Assembly (NCBI GenBank): GCA_051001455.1
Contig: JBPCNH010000016.1
Coordinates: forward strand, 1-61,003
DNA length: 61,003 bases
Source of the DNA: JBPCNH01 sp051001455
Lineage (GTDB): Bacteria; Actinomycetota; CADDZG01; WHSQ01
Reading direction: 5' to 3'
Position numbers and translations under genes: made by a program. This document shows, piece by piece, positions 35,325 to 44,054 of this stretch. A model generated the notes under the pieces. The model saw only the letters and a list, made by a program, of their open reading frames with translations, searched no databases and had not been told where the DNA came from. Each line of letters opens with the position of its first letter. The stretch's first letter is position 1.

Positions 35325-37556
35325 TCAGCCCGACTGAACCACGTCCAAGGTGTTCTCGGGGAACCGGTTCCGCATCTCTCGCTCCATCTCCTGATGGGCC
35401 CACTCGCGCAGCTCGGGATCGGCGTCGAGCGTCTGCACGGCAAGGTCACGGGCGGCTTGTATCTCTGCCTTGTGCTCCAGCACGCGGGTCATCTTGAGCT
35501 GCGGCATCCCGGACTGGCGGGACCCGAAGAGTTGCCCCTCGCCTCGTTGCTTGAGGTCGACCTCGGCGAGTCTGAAACCGTCCTGGGACCGCTCCACCGC
35601 CCACAACCGTTCGGCGATCAGGGCGATCGCTCTGTCGGATCCTGCTTTGCCGAGATCGATATCCGTCGCCAGGACGCAGAACGATGGATGCTCGCCCCGC
35701 CCGATCCGGCCGCGCAACTGATGCAGCTGAGCCAGTCCGAAACGCTCGGCGTCCTCGATCAACATCACCGAAGCGTTGGGGATGTCCACCCCCACCTCGA
35801 TCACGGTGGTTGCAACGAGAACGTCGGTGCGGCGTTCCCGGAAAGCCGACATGGCCTCTTCCTTGTCCGCCGCTTTCATGTCGCCGTGCACGAGGCCCAC
35901 CCTGAGATCGGGGAACACATCTGCGTCAAGGCGCTTGGCTTCTGCCTTGGCGCTCCGCAATTCACTCTTGTCAGACTCGTCTCGCAAGGCGTAAACGATG
36001 AAGGCCTGCCTCCCGGCCTCGATCTCTGCTCGGATCAAGTCGTAGGCGCTTTCTCTCTCATCGGGGCCCATGGCAACCTTCGTCGTGATCGGACGGCGCC
36101 CCTTCGGCAATTCATCGAGGATCGAAACGTCGAGGTCGCCGTAGATCGTCACCGCCAGCGTTCGCGGGATGGGGGTGGCGGTCATGACGAGGATGTCCGG
36201 CTCGCCCAGGTGACCCTTGTCCCTAAGCGTCCGGCGCTGATGCACACCGAAGCGATGCTGCTCGTCCACCACGGCGAGGCCCAGCCGGGCGAAGTCCACC
36301 GAGTCTTGGATCAACGCGTGCGTGCCGATCAAGAGGTCCACCTCGCCCGCCGCGACCTGCGGGGTGATCTCGGCCCGCGCTGCAGCCGGTGTCGAGCCGG
36401 TCAACAATCGCACGGTGGGACGGCGAGAGACAGCTGCGAACAGATTCCGGGCTTCGGCTTCGCCGAAGGCACGATCGAGGAGCTCGGTGACGGTTAGGGC
36501 GTGTTGTTCAGCAAGCACCTCGGTGGGAGCCATGAACGCGGCTTGATGGCCCCCGCCGATGGCGGCAAGACACGCGAAGAGCGCTACTACCGTCTTGCCG
36601 GAGCCGACCTCGCCTTCGACCATCCTGTGCATCGGATAGGACTTGCTCATATCGGCTGCCACTTCATCGCAGGCGGTCCGCTGCGCGCCGGTAAGGGCGA
36701 ACGGCAACTCCCGCACGAACGTCTCTGCCAGAGAGTCCGCCCCAGGGACGGGATGAACGAGTCCCTGGACGGTGCGCTCGAGCTTGCGCTTGCGGTACAC
36801 GAGACCCAGTTGCAGGGTGAACACCTCGTCGAAGACGAGGCGCTTCCGCGCGCGAAGGACCTCGTCCTTGTCCTCGGGGAAATGGATCGACCTCAGGGCC
36901 TCCCCCCGGGGGATCAGTCGGAGGCGCTTGATCAGCTCGTCCGGGAGCGGGTCGAGGATCCCGTCCAGTTTGCTGAGGTGGTCCCACATCAGTTTCCTGA
37001 TCTGGTCGCTTGATAGATCCGCCGTCGCCGCGTAGATCGGGATTATCCGCCCCACGTTGAAAGGTTCCTGGCCGGTGCGGACCTTTTCGAAGCGGGGAGC
37101 GGTCATCTGCAGCTTTCCTCTGAACCTCGAAAGCTTCCCGTAGAAGAAAGCCTCGGTCCCGGAAGGCAGCGCTTGGGCCAGCCACGTCTGATTGAACCAG
37201 GTGACGTCGATCGTGCCGGTCTCGTCCCGGATGGTGCCCTTGATCATCGTGCGTCGTTTCTTGCCGGACTGTGGACGGCCGATCTGGATCGGGCGCTGGA
37301 TGTCCCCGACTTTTGCCAGCACGGTGACCTCGCCGTCGAACCCGCTATCGGCAAGCTCGCCCAGCTCGCGCACGGTCCTCAGTTCGCTGCGATCAACGTG
37401 ATAGCGGGGATAGTGCTGAAGGAGATCCTGGACGCTGTGGATCCCGAGCTTCTCGAGCGCCTCGCCCCTCTTGCCTGCCAGCTTCACCGGGGTCTGCAGG
37501 TGAGGCGGAGCGTAGAGCTCGAGTCCTTTAGGTCTCGCCGTGACGGTTTCGGCCAT
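35325..37556 (-). CDS. recG: ATP-dependent DNA helicase RecG
   Basis: A 743-residue helicase that regresses stalled forks and migrates Holliday junctions. An N-terminal wedge/OB domain (about 50-200) is followed by the SF2 motor: Walker A GEVGSGKTVVALFA, DEQHRFGVHQR (motif II), TATPIPRTLAV (III), VATTVIEVGVDIPNA (V) and QLRGRIGRGEHPS (VI). The ATG at 37556 is preferred to the adjacent GTG at 37559 because a TACTCT box ends exactly 6 nt before it. It is divergent from rpmB. Confidence 0.94.
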   Translation of the reverse strand: MAETVTARPKGLELYAPPHLQTPVKLAGKRGEALEKLGIHSVQDLLQHYPRYHVDRSELRTVRELGELADSGFDGEVTVLAKVGDIQRPIQIGRPQSGKKRRTMIKGTIRDETGTIDVTWFNQTWLAQALPSGTEAFFYGKLSRFRGKLQMTAPRFEKVRTGQEPFNVGRIIPIYAATADLSSDQIRKLMWDHLSKLDGILDPLPDELIKRLRLIPRGEALRSIHFPEDKDEVLRARKRLVFDEVFTLQLGLVYRKRKLERTVQGLVHPVPGADSLAETFVRELPFALTGAQRTACDEVAADMSKSYPMHRMVEGEVGSGKTVVALFACLAAIGGGHQAAFMAPTEVLAEQHALTVTELLDRAFGEAEARNLFAAVSRRPTVRLLTGSTPAAARAEITPQVAAGEVDLLIGTHALIQDSVDFARLGLAVVDEQHRFGVHQRRTLRDKGHLGEPDILVMTATPIPRTLAVTIYGDLDVSILDELPKGRRPITTKVAMGPDERESAYDLIRAEIEAGRQAFIVYALRDESDKSELRSAKAEAKRLDADVFPDLRVGLVHGDMKAADKEEAMSAFRERRTDVLVATTVIEVGVDIPNASVMLIEDAERFGLAQLHQLRGRIGRGEHPSFCVLATDIDLGKAGSDRAIALIAERLWAVERSQDGFRLAEVDLKQRGEGQLFGSRQSGMPQLKMTRVLEHKAEIQAARDLAVQTLDADPELREWAHQEMEREMRNRFPENTLDVVQSG

Positions 37557-37562
37557 CACTCG

Positions 37563-37568
37563 AGAGTA
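37563..37568 (-). promoter_or_regulatory. -10 box of a leaderless recG promoter
   Basis: TACTCT on the minus strand, 6 nt before the recG ATG at 37556. It fits TANNNT. Confidence 0.5.
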
Positions 37569-37615
37569 GACGCAGGCTGGGGCAAGGCCGCGTCTTTGGT
37601 AGTCTTGGCCGCCTT

Positions 37616-37831
37616 ATGCCTTCTGTATGCGATGTCTGTGGAAAATCACCCGGCTTCGGGAATAACATCTCGCACTCCCACCGCCGCACCAGGCGCCGGT
37701 GGAATCCCAACGTGCACAAGATGCGTGTCCTCGTGAACGGAGCGCCGAAGAGGCTCGCCGTCTGCACGAAGTGCCTCAAAGCCAACAAGGTCACCAAGCC
37801 CGCCAGGGCTTCGAAGACCGTCTCGAGCTAA
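37616..37831 (+). CDS. rpmB: 50S ribosomal protein L28
   Basis: A 71-residue L28: MPSVCDVCGKSPGFGNNISHSHRRTRRRW (core split by NISHSH) with a CxxC pair near the start and a second pair in CTKCLKAN, so this is the zinc-binding form. It is the first plus-strand gene after recG. A TAGTCT box lies 10 nt before the ATG, longer than the leaderless spacing seen elsewhere. Confidence 0.95.
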   Translation: MPSVCDVCGKSPGFGNNISHSHRRTRRRWNPNVHKMRVLVNGAPKRLAVCTKCLKANKVTKPARASKTVSS

Positions 37832-37893
37832 CACTCCCCGACCCGGCTCCTCGCTCTGTTTAGAGCTGGTCCGCGCGCGGGTAACGGTGCGAT

Positions 37894-38826
37894 GTGGCCG
37901 AGAAGAAGAGCATCCCCGCGCGCCTGAAGCTCTACCTGCAACGAGCGCGCGCAGAAAAACCTGCGGTGGATGTGACGATGCAGACCTTCAAGTCCTTTTC
38001 CCAGGATGATGGCGGTACATACACAGCAGCCCTGACGTATTACATGTTCTTCTCGATCTTCCCCCTGTTGCTGTTCTCGGCTTCGGTCCTCGGCTTCGTT
38101 ACACGCGGCAACGTCGAGCTGCAGGCCAGCGTGCTCGAAGCCGGGCTCGAATCGGTCCCCTTCCTCCAGGACATCCTGCAACCGGAGAATCTCGCCTCGA
38201 TCCAGGAGCGAGCTGCCGGACTAGCGCTCACCGGTGCAGCCCTCGCGCTCTATACCGGGTCGGGCGCCGTGGTCGCTCTCGAGCATGCCCTCAACCAGAT
38301 CTCTGGGATAAGCGACGAGCCGACGTGGGTGCAGAAGCGACTGCGATCGCTGAAATTCCTGTTGCTATTCGGAATGGCGGCCATAGCTTCGTTCGCCCTT
38401 GGGGGCATCTCGGGATTCGCCGCCGATCTCTTCCCGGAAGGCTTCGCCACCGCGGCGGCGGCCTGGAGCATCTCCCACATCCTCGGTTTCCTCCTGGGTA
38501 CCGCGATCTTCGCGGCCACGTTCCGCCTGTTGCCGGCGGTCACCCTCACATGGAAAGAGGTCCTTCCCGGGGCCCTCGTTGCGGCCTTCCTTTTCGAGGT
38601 GCTGAAGGAGCTCGGTTCCGCATACATGGCCAGGGGTGCCGAGAACCGGACCGCGACCTTCGGAGCCTTCGCCCTGGCCGCAGGGCTGCTCGTCGCCTCC
38701 TTCCTCATAGCGCAGATCACACTGCTGGCGGCCGAGCTGAACGACGTGTTGGTGCGAAGGCGCATCACAAGGCAGACTTATGTCCATCCACAAGAGGAGG
38801 CAGCGCATGGCACAGACGGAACCTAG
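37894..38826 (+). CDS. YihY/BrkB-family membrane protein
   Basis: A 310-residue inner-membrane protein with about six helices (near 45-70, 105-130, 150-170, 185-205, 220-240 and 255-280). It has the BrkB-family N-terminal pattern DGGTYTAALTYYMFFSIFPLL and the central GAALALYTGSGAVVALEHALN. The family was once called ribonuclease BN, but that assignment was wrong; its function is unclear (possibly transport or envelope integrity). The GTG start is approximate. Its end overlaps the next gene by 20 bp. Confidence 0.85.
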   Translation: MAEKKSIPARLKLYLQRARAEKPAVDVTMQTFKSFSQDDGGTYTAALTYYMFFSIFPLLLFSASVLGFVTRGNVELQASVLEAGLESVPFLQDILQPENLASIQERAAGLALTGAALALYTGSGAVVALEHALNQISGISDEPTWVQKRLRSLKFLLLFGMAAIASFALGGISGFAADLFPEGFATAAAAWSISHILGFLLGTAIFAATFRLLPAVTLTWKEVLPGALVAAFLFEVLKELGSAYMARGAENRTATFGAFALAAGLLVASFLIAQITLLAAELNDVLVRRRITRQTYVHPQEEAAHGTDGT

Positions 38827-39238
38827 GATCGACGACCTCTATCGGGGAGACGCCTTGCCGCCGGAGAAATCGGCGGGACAACTGGTCAAAGAGGTGACCG
38901 AGGACATCTCGACCCTCGTCCGCAAAGAGATCGAGCTGGCGAAACAAGAGGTGGGCTCGTCGCTGACCGCCAAAGCCACCGGGATCGGGATCTTCGTCGC
39001 AGTAGGGGTGCTCGGGTTCTTCATGTTGATCTTCGCTCTCCTCGCGGTGAGGGACGGTTTCGACGAGCTGTGGGCTACCTGGATCGCAGATCTAGCGACG
39101 TTGGGCATCATCGCCATAGTCGGGATCGTCGGCGTGCTGGTGGGCAAGAAGAAACTGTCTACCCCCCTATCCACCGAGCTGACGAAGAAGAACCTCAAGG
39201 AGGATGTCGAGCTGATGAAGTCGCTCGGCAAGCGTTGA
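38807..39238 (+). CDS. actinobacterial holin-X-like (phage holin family) membrane protein
   Basis: A 143-residue protein matching the putative actinobacterial holin-X family: N-terminal SAGQLVKEVTEDISTLVRKEIELAKQE (amphipathic), two membrane helices (about 60-85 and 95-118), and a charged C-terminus. These chromosomal proteins are not linked to phage lysis, and their role is unknown. The ATG at 38807 has AGAGGAGG upstream and is preferred over 38780. It overlaps the BrkB gene and is followed by a DUF3618 gene, a common trio. Confidence 0.82.
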   Translation: MAQTEPRIDDLYRGDALPPEKSAGQLVKEVTEDISTLVRKEIELAKQEVGSSLTAKATGIGIFVAVGVLGFFMLIFALLAVRDGFDELWATWIADLATLGIIAIVGIVGVLVGKKKLSTPLSTELTKKNLKEDVELMKSLGKR

Positions 39239-39272
39239 CATATCCTCGAACGAAGCCAAGAGGAGAGAACCT

Positions 39273-39467
39273 ATGAGCAAAGACACAACCAGAACGATCC
39301 ATGAGATCGAGTCAACGCGCGAGAACCTGGCGCGCAACGTCGATCAACTGGTCGGTCAGGCAAAGGTCGAAGCCGCACAAGCAGGTAAGAAGCTGGCGAT
39401 CGGCGCGCTGGCGCTGGCCGGGCTCTTCATCCTCGGCACGCTGGCGAAGCGAAGGGTTCAGGGCTAA
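39273..39467 (+). CDS. DUF3618 family small membrane protein
   Basis: A 64-residue protein: an N-terminal helix with the DUF3618 pattern RTIHEIESTRENLARNVDQL, then one membrane helix (about 42-58) and a basic end KRRVQG. An AGGAGAG site precedes the ATG. It follows the holin-X-like gene, its usual partner in actinobacteria. Function unknown. Confidence 0.8.
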   Translation: MSKDTTRTIHEIESTRENLARNVDQLVGQAKVEAAQAGKKLAIGALALAGLFILGTLAKRRVQG

Positions 39468-39478
39468 CGACCCTCTCT

Positions 39479-40261
39479 ATGACCGAACCGGAGGGGCTCG
39501 ACGGGCAGCAGCCCGTCATATCGAGGCCCCTGAACTTCACTGCGCTCGTAGCATCTGCCGGGCGCCTGTACTCACGCAACGCCCGCCGGTTGATGCCGTT
39601 ATTCGCCGGGATCGGATTGTTCATCTCGATCCTGCCCGTGTTCTTCTTCTTCGACCTGCCCGAAGGTGCCATCATCCCCATCTACCTATTCGTACAGGTT
39701 GCCGTGCCCGCCGTGTTGGCGGGTCTCGGGATAGCGGTTGCCTCGGCCGTGATGGAAGCCGAGCTGAACGGGCGTCCGGCAACCGTTCGAGCCGGCATAT
39801 CGTGGATCCGGGGCCACTTCAGAGAGATTCTCGCCGCGGCGCTTCTCGGGGGGATGCTGGCTATCTTCGTTGCGGTCTTCCTGGGCATCTTGAGCTTCAT
39901 GCTCATCTACCTCTTCTTCGGCCCACCGATCGTCATTCAGGTGGTCGCCTTGGAGCGGGCGCGGCTCCAGGCCGCGTGGCCCCGCACGAAGGAACTGATG
40001 AAAGGACACTGGTTGCGCGTGTTCATGTACCTCTTCACGATCGGGCTCGGCATCGCTTTGATGCAGAGCCTCGCTCTCGCGCTGACGAACGGGGCGATCC
40101 AAGAGCTGGCGCGCCCCGGACGGGCCGTGCTCGTGAATCTCGCAAACCTCATGGTGATCGCGGTGGCGATGCCCTATCTGGCTGCGGCGAGCTTCGCTCT
40201 CTACAAGGATCTCGTGTGGCGACGAGAGCAGGTCAACGGTCCAGACGCCACCCAGGATTAA
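39479..40261 (+). CDS. polytopic membrane protein, unknown function
   Basis: A 260-residue membrane protein with about six hydrophobic helices (near 42-60, 65-88, 118-148, 185-205 and 220-240). The organisation, including LERARLQAAWPRTKELMKGHW in a cytoplasmic loop, resembles membrane proteins related to the glycerophosphodiester phosphodiesterase membrane domain. I cannot name a function. It starts 11 bp after the DUF3618 gene and its end overlaps thiD, on the opposite strand, by 29 bp. Confidence 0.7.
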   Translation: MTEPEGLDGQQPVISRPLNFTALVASAGRLYSRNARRLMPLFAGIGLFISILPVFFFFDLPEGAIIPIYLFVQVAVPAVLAGLGIAVASAVMEAELNGRPATVRAGISWIRGHFREILAAALLGGMLAIFVAVFLGILSFMLIYLFFGPPIVIQVVALERARLQAAWPRTKELMKGHWLRVFMYLFTIGLGIALMQSLALALTNGAIQELARPGRAVLVNLANLMVIAVAMPYLAAASFALYKDLVWRREQVNGPDATQD

Positions 40262-41048
40262 CCGGGCCGAATCCTTTCCCTAGCCGGAGTGAGTGCCGGA
40301 TCGCGCCGGAGATGAATTCCTTGGCGAAGGCGACGGCCGCCGGCAGCTCGTCACCGTGCGCCAGTCGGGCCGTGATCGAGGCGGCGAGCGCACAGCCCGT
40401 GCCGTGGGTATCGGTCGTGTCGTAACGGGGGGCTTCGAGCAAGGTTATCTCACCGTCGTGCCATAAGACGTCGACGGCAGTCTCCTCCCCCAGATGACCA
40501 CCCTTGATCAGGACAGCTCGGGGACCGAGCCGGGCGATGTCTTCAGCAGCGGCCTTCATCTCTTCCACCGACGTGACCGTGAGTCCCGTCAGTCCTTCGG
40601 CTTCATGCAGGTTGGGTGTCACCACCGTGGCGCGTGGGATCAGATCCCTCCGAAGCGCGCCGATCGCATCCTCGGCCAACAGGACGCTGCGGTGCTTCGA
40701 GATGAAAACCGGATCGACGACCAGTTGAAGTCCGTGATCCTCGACCGCGCGAGCCACCTCTGTGACGATCGCCGCCGACCCGAGCATGCCCGTCTTGGCC
40801 GCCGCGACATCCATGTCGACGACGACCGCATCGACCTGCTCGCGCACGAAGCCGGGCGGCACCTCGTGGATGCCCGTCACGCCCACCGTGTTCTGGGCGG
40901 TCAGAGCCGTTAGCGCGCTCGTTCCGTGACACCCGAGCGCGAAGAAAACCTTGAGGTCGACTTGGATACCTGCGCCGCCGGAAGAGTCGCTTCCCGCGAT
41001 CGTCATCGCCACCGGCATGCCGGTTACGGGTTCTGCAGGTGATCCCAT
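40233..41048 (-). CDS. thiD: Hydroxymethylpyrimidine (phosphate) kinase
   Basis: A 271-residue ribokinase-fold kinase of thiamine synthesis (HMP-P to HMP-PP). Conserved: AMTIAGSDSSGGAGIQVDLK at the N-terminus, AAKTGMLGS, VVTPNLHEAEGLTG, IKGGHLG and the catalytic DTHGTGCALAASI (Asp general base). The ATG at 41048 overlaps thiL by 25 bp; an ATG at 41018 is also possible. No thiamine riboswitch was recognised upstream of thiL-thiD. Confidence 0.93.
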   Translation of the reverse strand: MGSPAEPVTGMPVAMTIAGSDSSGGAGIQVDLKVFFALGCHGTSALTALTAQNTVGVTGIHEVPPGFVREQVDAVVVDMDVAAAKTGMLGSAAIVTEVARAVEDHGLQLVVDPVFISKHRSVLLAEDAIGALRRDLIPRATVVTPNLHEAEGLTGLTVTSVEEMKAAAEDIARLGPRAVLIKGGHLGEETAVDVLWHDGEITLLEAPRYDTTDTHGTGCALAASITARLAHGDELPAAVAFAKEFISGAIRHSLRLGKGFGPVNPGWRLDR

Positions 41049-42112
41049 CCCAGCTCCTTCCGGTCGGCGAGAGGCTCCCCGTCAAGCTCCGGCGCGCCGT
41101 CGGTGACGGTCCCGATCCGCGTGACCATCGTGCCCGTAGCGGTCACCGATCGCTCGAGTGCATCCAAGCGCTCCTCGGGCACCGTGAAGAGCAACTCGTA
41201 ATCCTCGCCACCCGTGAGAGCGAGCTCAAGCGCCGGAGGAAGGTCCGGTTGACCCTCGAGGACGTAAAGGTCGGGGTCGACCGGCACCGACTGCCCATCC
41301 ACGGCGCATCCCGTGCCGCTTGCCTCCATCACCCGCAGGAGATCGAGAGCCAAGCCGTCGGAGACATCGATCATCGCGCTCGCCCCGTGCTGCGCGATCA
41401 GCCGACCCGCCTCGACGCGGGCCTCGGGCCGCAGGTGCCGTTGCACCAGGGCGGAGTGCTCTTCGGCCGGCAAGTCATTAGTTAGCACGTACAGGCCGCC
41501 CGCCGATCCCCCTAGCGTGCCGCTGACGCAGATCGCATCCCCCGGGCGAGCGCCCGAGCGCAACACCGGCGCCCCGGCGCACATCCCGGTCATCGTGACC
41601 GAGAGCATCATTCCGTCCGCTCGGCTGAGGTCGCCACCCGCGAGCGTGAGCCGCCAGTGCGCGGCGGCATCGAGAAGACCTTCGAGGACGGCGTCGAAAT
41701 AACCGAGCTCGACCTCGGGCCCCAGCGCGAGGGCGGCCACCGCATGCAGGGGACGTCCCCCCATGGCAGCGATGTCCGAGGCGTTGACGGCTACGGCTTT
41801 CCAGCCCAGGTCCGCCCCGGAGCAGTAACGGCGTTCGAAATCCACCGACTCGACCAGCATGTCGACCGTGAGCAGGAGCTCCGCGCCCGCGACGTCGAGC
41901 ACGGCAGTGTCGTCACCCGGTCCGATACCGGTTTCGATCTTTGGTAGGCGCGCGGCGAGGCGCGCTAGTAGAGCTCTCTCCCCGACGTCCCCGACGGTAC
42001 GGCCCGTAGATGTCTCTTCGACGTCTCTACTCCGCGACGGGACCCGATTTGACGACGCCCGGATCCACCTGGTCCTCGAAACGCTGGAAGTTCTCGATGA
42101 ACATCCGAGCAA
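41024..42112 (-). CDS. thiL: Thiamine-monophosphate kinase (start uncertain)
   Basis: This kinase makes thiamine diphosphate from thiamine monophosphate. ThiL features: GDVGERALLARLAARLP, IGPGDDTAVLDV (metal/ATP), VNASDIAAMGGRP, LAGGDLSRADG, IDVSDGLALDLLRVMEASG and TGGEDYELLFTV. Homology starts just after the pckA stop, but no ATG, GTG or TTG occurs there in frame. The nearest upstream is the TTG at 42112, inside pckA (86-bp overlap), used here. Either that TTG or a rarer codon is used, so the first 30-40 residues are doubtful. Confidence 0.85.
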   Translation of the reverse strand: MLGCSSRTSSVSRTRWIRASSNRVPSRSRDVEETSTGRTVGDVGERALLARLAARLPKIETGIGPGDDTAVLDVAGAELLLTVDMLVESVDFERRYCSGADLGWKAVAVNASDIAAMGGRPLHAVAALALGPEVELGYFDAVLEGLLDAAAHWRLTLAGGDLSRADGMMLSVTMTGMCAGAPVLRSGARPGDAICVSGTLGGSAGGLYVLTNDLPAEEHSALVQRHLRPEARVEAGRLIAQHGASAMIDVSDGLALDLLRVMEASGTGCAVDGQSVPVDPDLYVLEGQPDLPPALELALTGGEDYELLFTVPEERLDALERSVTATGTMVTRIGTVTDGAPELDGEPLADRKELGWDHLQNP

Positions 42113-43601
42113 GCTCCGTGGCCTGGCGATCGTAAGCCTCGGGATCGCTCCAGGTCGATTTCGGATCGAGCACCTCGTCGGGGACCCCCGGGCACGTCAC
42201 GGGCACTGCCACGTTGAAGACCGGGTGCTGTCTCGTCTCGACACCTCGCAGCGCGCCCGACACCGCCGCCTTGACCATCGCGCGCGTATTCGGCAGCGAC
42301 ATGCGCTTGCCGACGCCGTAAGGCCCGCCGCTCCAGCCCGTATTCACGAGGAAGACGTCGGCGTCGTGCTTCGCGATCCGCTCCCCCAGCATCTCCGCGT
42401 ACTCCCCCGCCTTGAGCGGCAGGAACGGCGCGCCGAAGCCTGCCGAGAAGGTCGCCTGAGGCTCATCGACGCCGGCCTCGGTCCCGGCCAACTTCGCGGT
42501 GAAGCCCGAGAGAAAGTGGTACATCGCCCCCTCGGCGGTGAGCTTGGAGAGAGGCGGAAGGACACCGAAGGAGTCGGCCGTCAAGAACACGACGGTCTGT
42601 GCGTGTCCGGCGCGCCCCCCAGGGCTGAAGTTGGGGATGTACTCGAGCGGATAAGCAACCCGGGTGTTCTGGGTTATGGAGGCGTCGTCGTAATCGACCG
42701 AGCGCGTCGTCTCATCGACGACCACGTTCTCTACGACCGAACCGAAGCGGATCGCCGCCCAGATCTGCGGCTCGTTCGCTTGCGAGAGATTGATGCACTT
42801 CGCATAGCAGCCGCCCTCGAAGTTGAATATGCCGTTGTTGGACCAACCATGCTCGTCGTCCCCGATCAGACGGCGTTCGACATCGGCCGACAGAGTGGTC
42901 TTGCCGGTGCCGGAGAGGCCGAAGAACAACGCAACGTCGTCATCAGCTCCCACGTTCGCCGAGCAGTGCATCGGCAGGACGCCCTCTTCGGGGAGCAGGT
43001 AGTTGGCGGCCGTGAAGAGCGACTTCTTCATCTCACCCGCGTACTGCGTGCCGCAGATAAGCACCTGCTTGTGCTCGAGATCGATCCCGATGAAAGCTTC
43101 AGAATGCGTGCCGTCCCGCTCCGGTACGGCAAGGAACGTGGGCGACGACAGCACCGTGAAGTCGGGTTCGAAACCCTCCAGCTCCTCGAGCAACGGGCGT
43201 CTGAACAGCTGCTTTGCGAAGAGTGCATGCCACGCGAACTCGGTGACGACACGGAGACGGATCTGGTAGTCCGGATCGGCACCGAGATAGCCGTCGATCA
43301 CGAAGAGGTCTCGCCCTTCGAGATGTGTCCGGACCCTGGCCTGGAGGGCGTCGAACTTGTCCGGGTCGAAAGGGCGGTTGGTGCTTCCCCAGTCGATCCG
43401 TTCCTTGGAGCGTCCGTGAGCGACGAAGAAACGGTCATGGGGAGAACGCCCCGTTCGCGAGCCGGTTTCCGTGACGAGCGCCCCGTTGGAGGCGAGTTTG
43501 CCCTCGCCGCGCGCCACGGCCGACTCGACCAATCCCGGCGGGCTGGGATTCATATGGATCGTCCCGGGATTCGTGACCCGGCCGATCAACTCCGTCGACA
43601 T
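42027..43601 (-). CDS. pckA: Phosphoenolpyruvate carboxykinase (ATP)
   Basis: A 524-residue gluconeogenic enzyme converting oxaloacetate and ATP to phosphoenolpyruvate. ATP-type signatures: ETGSRTGRSPHDRFFV, the kinase loop GLSGTGKTTLSADVERRLIGDDEHGW (P-loop GTGKTT), FNFEGGCYAKCINL, and WSGGPYGVGKRM. This is the ATP form, whereas most actinobacteria have the GTP form. The ATG at 43601 is preceded by AAAGGAG. It lies upstream of thiL, possibly co-transcribed. Confidence 0.95.
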   Translation of the reverse strand: MSTELIGRVTNPGTIHMNPSPPGLVESAVARGEGKLASNGALVTETGSRTGRSPHDRFFVAHGRSKERIDWGSTNRPFDPDKFDALQARVRTHLEGRDLFVIDGYLGADPDYQIRLRVVTEFAWHALFAKQLFRRPLLEELEGFEPDFTVLSSPTFLAVPERDGTHSEAFIGIDLEHKQVLICGTQYAGEMKKSLFTAANYLLPEEGVLPMHCSANVGADDDVALFFGLSGTGKTTLSADVERRLIGDDEHGWSNNGIFNFEGGCYAKCINLSQANEPQIWAAIRFGSVVENVVVDETTRSVDYDDASITQNTRVAYPLEYIPNFSPGGRAGHAQTVVFLTADSFGVLPPLSKLTAEGAMYHFLSGFTAKLAGTEAGVDEPQATFSAGFGAPFLPLKAGEYAEMLGERIAKHDADVFLVNTGWSGGPYGVGKRMSLPNTRAMVKAAVSGALRGVETRQHPVFNVAVPVTCPGVPDEVLDPKSTWSDPEAYDRQATELARMFIENFQRFEDQVDPGVVKSGPVAE

Positions 43602-43758
43602 GCAGCGTTCTCCTTTAGGGCTATCAAAGATCAAGCCAGACGAAGGCCCACGGAAGGCTCACGCCGGCATCAAAGCGTACCCCGGCGCCCTCGGACCCGG
43701 CACAGGAGCCTGGTAGGTTCAGTCGTCACGCACCAATCAAGGAAACGGAGGGCGAAGA

Positions 43759-43998
43759 GTGGCAGACGTTCAGGCATACATCCTGATCCAGACCGAGGTG
43801 GGTAAGGCCGCCCAGGTCGCGAGCGAGGTCCGCTCGATCGAGGGCGTAGAGGCGGCCGAGGACGTGACGGGCCCTTACGACGTCATCGTGCGCGCCAGCG
43901 CAGGCAACGTGGACGACCTCGGGAAACTGGTCGTGGCCCGGATCCAGGCGGTGGATGGGATAACCCGGACACTCACTTGCCCGGTGGTGCACCTCTAA
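43759..43998 (+). CDS. stand-alone Lrp/AsnC ligand-binding (RAM) domain protein
   Basis: A 79-residue protein equal to the C-terminal alpha-beta domain of Lrp/AsnC regulators, without the DNA-binding HTH: AYILIQTEVGKAAQVASEV, EDVTGPYDVIVRASA and ITRTLTCPVVHL. Such stand-alone domains oligomerise and bind amino acids, and may modulate full-length regulators or enzymes. The GTG start has GGAGGG 6 nt upstream. It is followed by a strong hairpin terminator. Confidence 0.85.
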   Translation: MADVQAYILIQTEVGKAAQVASEVRSIEGVEAAEDVTGPYDVIVRASAGNVDDLGKLVVARIQAVDGITRTLTCPVVHL

Positions 43999-44014
43999 GG
44001 ACCCGGTCCTTCCG

Positions 44015-44042
44015 AAGGCGCGCTCCTAGCGGGGCGCGCCTT
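44015..44042. terminator. bidirectional hairpin terminator
   Basis: AAGGCGCGC and GCGCGCCTT form a perfect 9-bp stem around a 10-nt loop, between the convergent AsnC-domain gene (plus) and gpsA (minus). The stem ends in A/T pairs on both sides, suiting both directions. Confidence 0.65.
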
Positions 44043-44054
44043 CATCGCGCCTTG

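Noticed and set aside
38807..39238. phage holin as a sign of a prophage
   Set aside because: Holin-X-like genes are common chromosomal genes in actinobacteria, and no other phage genes are nearby.
41949..43758. TPP riboswitch for thiL-thiD
   Set aside because: No THI-box-like conserved segments seen upstream of pckA, thiL or thiD.
41859..43805. 648-codon plus-strand frame
   Set aside because: Antisense of pckA and the start of thiL; pckA is unmistakable.
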